Both the position numbers and the translations under genes were made by a program. The notes beneath the pieces are model-generated. The model was given only the letters and a program-made list of their open reading frames with translations, ran no database searches and was not told the DNA's origin. Positions 59,910 through 64,000 of a stretch of 64,000 nt of DNA are shown one piece after another. The stretch's first letter is position 1. Every line of letters starts with the position of its first letter. Source of the stretch: Onthophagus taurus (taxonomy: Eukaryota > Arthropoda > Insecta > Coleoptera > Scarabaeidae); assembly GCF_036711975.1 (NCBI RefSeq), contig NC_091970.1, positions 5,463,501 through 5,527,500 on the forward strand, written 5' to 3'.

Positions 59910-60780
59910 TAATGCCGAGGCGCTGGCGGCCGAGGCAGTAGATTAAGTATGCAACATTTAAATTTTTTCTGCTTTATGTCAAAGCCGAACAGAAAGTTTA
60001 ACGCCGAGGTCGCTTGCGGCCGAGGTATAAGATTAAGGACGCAAAATTTAAGTCATTTCTGGTGTATTAATGACGATCAAACAAGTTTGAAGCCGAGGTC
60101 GCTTGCGGCCGAGGCAGTAGATTAAATGTACAACATCTACACTTTTTTTTTGCTTTATCAATGATGAACAAAAAAGTTTAACGCCGAGGTCGCTTGCGGC
60201 CGAGGCAGAAGATTAAGTATGCAACATTTAAATTTTTTCTACTTTATCAATGTCGAACAGAATGTTGGAAGACGAGGTCGCTTGCGGCCGAGGTAGAAGA
60301 TTAAATACGCAACATTTAAGTCATTTCTGGTGTATCAATCCTGGTGCATCCTTATTCTACTGCCTCGGCCGCAAGCGACCTCGGCTTCAAACTTCTTTGT
60401 TCGTCGGCAATGAAGCAGAAAAATTTAAATGTTGTGTACTTACTCTACTGCCTCAGTCGCAAGCGACTTCGGCTTCAAGCTCCCTTGTTCGTCGCTAATA
60501 AAGCAGAAAAATTGAAATGTTGCTTACTTACTCTACTGCCTCGATCGCAAGCGACCTCGGCTTCAAATTTCTTTGTTCATCGTTAATAAAACAGAAGAAT
60601 TTTAATGTTGCATACTTAATCTAACGCCTCGGCCGCAAGCGACCTCGGCTTCAAATTTCTTTGTTCGTCGGTAATACAGCAGAAAAATTTAAATGTTACT
60701 TACTTACTCTACTGCCTCGGCCGCAAGCGACCTCGGCTTCAAACTTCTTTATTCGTCGTCAATAAAACAGAAAAAAATTA
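59910..60780. repeat. two facing arrays of an 88-bp CpG-rich repeat (large inverted repeat)
   Basis: Five forward units with GCCGAGGTCGCTTGCGGCCG-type cores (about 59918, 60007, 60099, 60186, 60276) face five reverse units with CGGCCGCAAGCGACCTCGG-type cores (60366, 60455, 60542, 60630, 60718). The turn is near 60335. Between cores are AT-rich spacers (AGATTAAGTATGCAACATTT, GCTTTATCAATG). ORFs at 60250-60586 come from the repeat. Confidence 0.9.
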
Positions 60781-60974
60781 AATTGTGTTGCAGTGCAAGG
60801 AAAGTTTCTTGAATACCGTGAAAATTTGAATAAATAAATAATATAATCTATAAACACTTTATTTGTAAGATAATTACATATTATAGTAAAATATTAGGGA
60901 AGATTACTTCAACATAATTTGTTACCTATATTTACTTTTTAATTTTTTAAACTTTATTTAGAAATTATCCATTA

Positions 60975-62887
60975 TTACTGCCACCGACTTTTCTTTCTTG
61001 TTGGTTGTGTTGGAGTTTGCGATTGTGGAACATCCGAACTAGCTGTGAACTGTTTCCATAAAAAGAAAATAAATAAATCAGTAAAAAATTTAATAATAAA
61101 AAATAATACCTGTGTTTGGTATTGTGCTCTAAAAGCAGCTTTCATCGCCGACAACCGATCAGTAGCCGGCCCCCTTGACGCTTGTTGTTGACCCCCTGAC
61201 GAAGAAGACGTCGAAGCATTTTGCGCCTGCGGACGATTTACTTTCTCTTTAAAACCCAAACCAAGTCCACCTATATTTGGATTTTGATCTTTCCTCTTAA
61301 ACCTACAAAAATCAAATCAATAAAATAATTTTAACTTTTTAATATTTCTAACCTTGCTTTTCTAAACCAACTACTTTGTAATGCTAAATCTAAAACTTCT
61401 TGCGGAACTTCTTGATGTGCCGCTTCCAAATTTCTCACAATATGCCCAGCGAATTCTTTATCTTTATCAGTAAGTAAAGTGTAAGCATCACCGTGTGTTC
61501 CAGCTCGACCGGTTCTCCCAATACGATGTGTATGGGTATCAATATCTCTCGCAATATCAAAATTGATAACAGTTCGAACATGGGGGATATCCAACCCTCT
61601 TGCTGCAACATCCGTCGCAACCAACAACGAACAATCCTTCTTTTTAAAACTCATAATCACTTTGTTTCTATCAGCTTGTTCCATGTCGCCGTGTAAGAGC
61701 AAACATTCAAATTCTTTTACTTGTAAATCTTTTGCGACTTGTTCCGCATCTAATTTTTTCGTTACGAAAACTAAAACAGAACCAGCTGACAATAATTCAA
61801 CTAATTTATCAAATAACCATTCTCGTTTAGCAAGTTGATTTGGAAGGAGTAAAACGTGCTGAGTTACATCTTCATTTGCTTGGCCTAAAACTCCTTGCGA
61901 AATTTTAATGGGATCATTTAAAGCATCTTTAGCTAATTTCTCGATTCTTTTTCGAAACGTTGCGCTAAATAACAACGTTTGTCGATCAGGTCGAACATGA
62001 TTACAAACTGACCGGACTTGCGGTTCAAAACCTAATTCAAACATCCTATCGGCTTCGTCCAAAACCAAAAACGTCACCCTTTGCAAATTAGTAGCTCCCC
62101 CTTTAATATGATCGATTATTCTTCCAGGAGTTGCAACAATAATTTCAGCCCCTTCTTTTAACGCTTGACTTTGTTCCCATTTTGAACCACCTCCATAAAC
62201 GCATAAAACCCTTACATCATAAACGCGAGCAAATCTTCTCGCTTCGTTGTAAATTTGCAGAGCTAATTCACGAGTTGGAGCTAAAATAAGTCCGATGGGG
62301 CCTTCTCCGGCTTCTACGGGAGGTTGGGCGGCTACATGCATTAATAATGGCCATAAAAAAGCGGCCGTTTTACCTGAACCAGTTTGAGCGATACCTAACA
62401 AATCTCGCCCGAGTAAAGCACAAGGAACAGCTTGGCTTTGTATCGGGGTTGGGGTTATATACTCAGCTCTTATAATTGCTTTTAAAAGTTTCTCGTCTAA
62501 ATTAAAATGGGCGAAAGCTGCTACAGGGCTCGGAGTTGAATTTCCGGAAACTGTTAACCCTAAAGTTTTACGTAATTCGTTGACTTTCGATGATGTTAGA
62601 TTTTCTATTTCGGGGTGGAGTTTGTAAAAATCTTTTTCAAATGGGGGGTAATTTATTGTTGAGTGATCGATTGGGGGGAGTGGATCGATTATTTTCTTTT
62701 TTTCAGGGGGAATTGGGTTCCCGTCTTCATCGTATTCTATATCTAAATTGTCGTCATCAACCGGGAGTAAACCGGCGTTTGGATTTTCTTCCATGTAACG
62801 ATAATAAGATTCTTCATCGTCTTCTTCTTCTAAATCGTTTCTTACCCCTGTTTTTTGAGGCCGATTCGAATGTTTCTCAACTTGCAT
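60975..62887 (-). CDS. DDX42: DEAD-box RNA helicase DDX42 (5' end outside recognised exons)
   Basis: ATP-dependent RNA helicase linked to the SF3b part of the spliceosome. Exons on the minus strand: 62887-61353, 61302-61110 and 61049-60975 (phases 2, 0), 600 residues. Helicase motifs are complete: Q motif TPTPIQSQ, AQTGSGKT, PTREL, TPGR, DEAD, SAT, the ATDVAARGLD block and HRIGRTGRAG. Upstream of the core are the DDX42-specific ESYYRYMEENPNAG and IIDPLPPIDHSTINYPPFEK. The first base of the ATG at 62887 follows a TTTATATTAG acceptor, and human DDX42 has about 150 more N-terminal residues, so an upstream exon probably lies beyond what I can identify. The C-terminal tail is short: LSAMKAAFRAQYQTQ, then a Thr/Gln stretch ending KKSRWQ. 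Confidence 0.94.
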
Positions 62888-63399
62888 CTAATATAAATAA
62901 AGAAGAATTAACTTCAGTATAAATCTAGTAAGATTTATTAACCCTAGAAAGCTAAACTGTTCAAAAGTGACGTTAAAGCTAAACTATCGTAAAATTTACG
63001 ACTGGAAAAAAAATTTAATAAAAAATACTCTTTTCTAGATACAAATTTTGACATTAATGAATAAAATTACTCAAAATATATCATTGAAAACATATTTAGG
63101 TCAAATTTGGAAATTACAACTCCTCAACGCAATCCACACAGCACTTTCCGCGATATTATCACAAATTGTTCGTGGTGTTTTGAAGAAGGGCCCTTTATAG
63201 AACCGAAACTTTCAAGATATCCGTAATAGATTGCCGGAGTTTGCGAGTCAAAATTGGGTACTGTAGCCGCTGTTGAATGGCTCGATAAGGATGTGGTGTA
63301 TTTGCATGGAAAATTTTCTTCTTGAAACCGATTTCTGACTTTTCACAACATTAGTGACGTAAATGATTCACAAGTACAATGTTCAGATAGCCATGTGAG

Positions 63400-63562
63400 T
63401 CTGAAGACGCACGGCTAAACCCGAAACTTTCTAGTTCTAGTGTTAATTCTAGTTTTATTTCTTACTCAGTGCCAGATTGTTGTATAATATATCTTTATTG
63501 AACTGACTGACACACTAAACTTAGAACTAGAAACATTCGGGTTTAGTCCTCTTGAGAGACGA
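63400..63562. repeat. CTAG-rich foldback element, copy e
   Basis: Left arm GACGCACGGCTAAACCCGAA with TTTCTAGTTCTAGTG; right arm CTTAGAACTAGAAACATTCG followed by GGTTTAGTCCTCTTGAGAGA. A loop of about 80 AT-rich bases separates them. Confidence 0.7.
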
Positions 63563-63857
63563 GCGAAAAATCATTAAAATGTTTCTGGACAGGGCTGGAT
63601 TAACCAGTAGGCGCTTGAGGCGCGCGCCTCAGGGCCCTGCACCTACAGAGGCCCGGTTCTGGTTTGATATTGCATAGGCATATAATATACATAATACTTA
63701 AATGGTAATATTAGACTTCTTTTGGGGCCCACAAAAGGTGTGATTCGGCTCTGGAAATCTTTATAACTGACTAGAAAGCGTTTAAACACTATTTGATAAT
63801 TATAGAGACCATTAGAAGGTTTCTGGACACTTTTGGACATCTTTAAAGTCCCCTAGT

Positions 63858-64000
63858 TTATTACTAGACGTAGAACTAACATTAGACCTACTGTTAAGTA
63901 CTAATGACAGTGTTAAGTAGCGAAGATAGTGCTAGATTGTATGTTTATTGAACTAAAACTAGAATGTTTCTAGTTCTAATGTTACTACATTACATTAAAT
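63858..64000. repeat. CTAG-rich element, copy f (partial)
   Basis: Contains TAGACGTAGAACTAACATTA, GACCTACTGTTAAG and ACTAGAATGTTTCTAGTTCT up to the window end. It is more diverged than copies b-e. Confidence 0.55.

Larger units (their letters stand above)
62888..64000. other. DDX42 upstream/intron sequence with transposon debris
   Basis: Holds CTAG-family copies e and f and an unidentified GC-rich fragment near 63590-63670 (GGCTGGATTAACCAGTAGGC, GCGCGCCTCAGGGCCC) typical in composition of a DNA-transposon end. No DDX42 N-terminal exon was recognised. Confidence 0.45.

Noticed and set aside
60250-60586. Plus-strand frames of about 80 codons rich in RPRLQTSLF-like repeats
   Set aside because: They are products of the 88-bp inverted repeat; the open frame follows the repeat period.
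63140-63345. Possible transposase or gene exon upstream of DDX42
   Set aside because: GC is slightly higher and some frames are open over 60 codons, but stops interrupt them and no family is recognisable.
1-64000. tRNA, rRNA, snRNA genes and CRISPR arrays
   Set aside because: No cloverleaf with A/B boxes, no rRNA core and no spacer-repeat array was recognised by eye. The tandem repeats here lack CRISPR spacing and the genome is eukaryotic. A covariance-model scan would be decisive.

Overview
The window is nuclear DNA from an AT-rich, intron-rich animal genome. Gene content and intron style point to an insect, and I would guess a beetle, but no feature fixes the order. Eight conserved protein-coding loci can be built exon by exon with matching splice phases. 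The rest is small secreted-protein loci, transposon debris and tandem repeats.

Layout: (1) 1-4729, minus: 5' part of a USP31/USP43-type deubiquitinase, cut by the window start. (2) 4730-7240: bidirectional upstream region with transposon pieces, including a decayed LINE. (3) about 7270-14856, plus: a tweety-family anion channel with a non-coding first exon and two possible C-termini. (4) 17272-27857, minus: CYB5R4/Ncb5or, a fused cytochrome b5-CS-cytochrome b5 reductase, convergent with tweety. Its 7.7 kb first intron holds two near-identical tandem copies of a small secreted cysteine-rich protein gene on the plus strand, plus an inverted broken third copy. (5) 27928-32521, minus: three small unidentified candidates, two of them secreted-like, and a roughly 405-bp satellite. 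(6) 33216-40461, plus: two neighbouring FAAH2-type amidase genes. The first has an intact Lys-Ser-Ser triad; the second has lost the Lys and the nucleophilic Ser. (7) 41669-48393, plus: S-adenosylmethionine decarboxylase (7 coding exons), with a strong hairpin in its 3' UTR. (8) 51072-58485, plus: macoilin (5 coding exons), with a large transposon-filled intron 1 and a flanked satellite in intron 4. (9) 59.9-60.8 kb: two facing arrays of a CpG-rich 88-bp repeat. (10) 60975-62887, minus: the 3' part of the DEAD-box helicase DDX42, convergent with macoilin.

The conserved genes are unrelated housekeeping or neuronal loci (ubiquitin removal, anion channel, ER redox, lipid amide breakdown, polyamine synthesis, ER/neuronal signalling, RNA helicase). 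I see no operon-like pathway logic. The unusual material is the intron-nested secreted gene duplication, the degenerate amidase paralog, the tweety stop/splice choice, the AMD1 3' UTR hairpin and several transposon-satellite composites.
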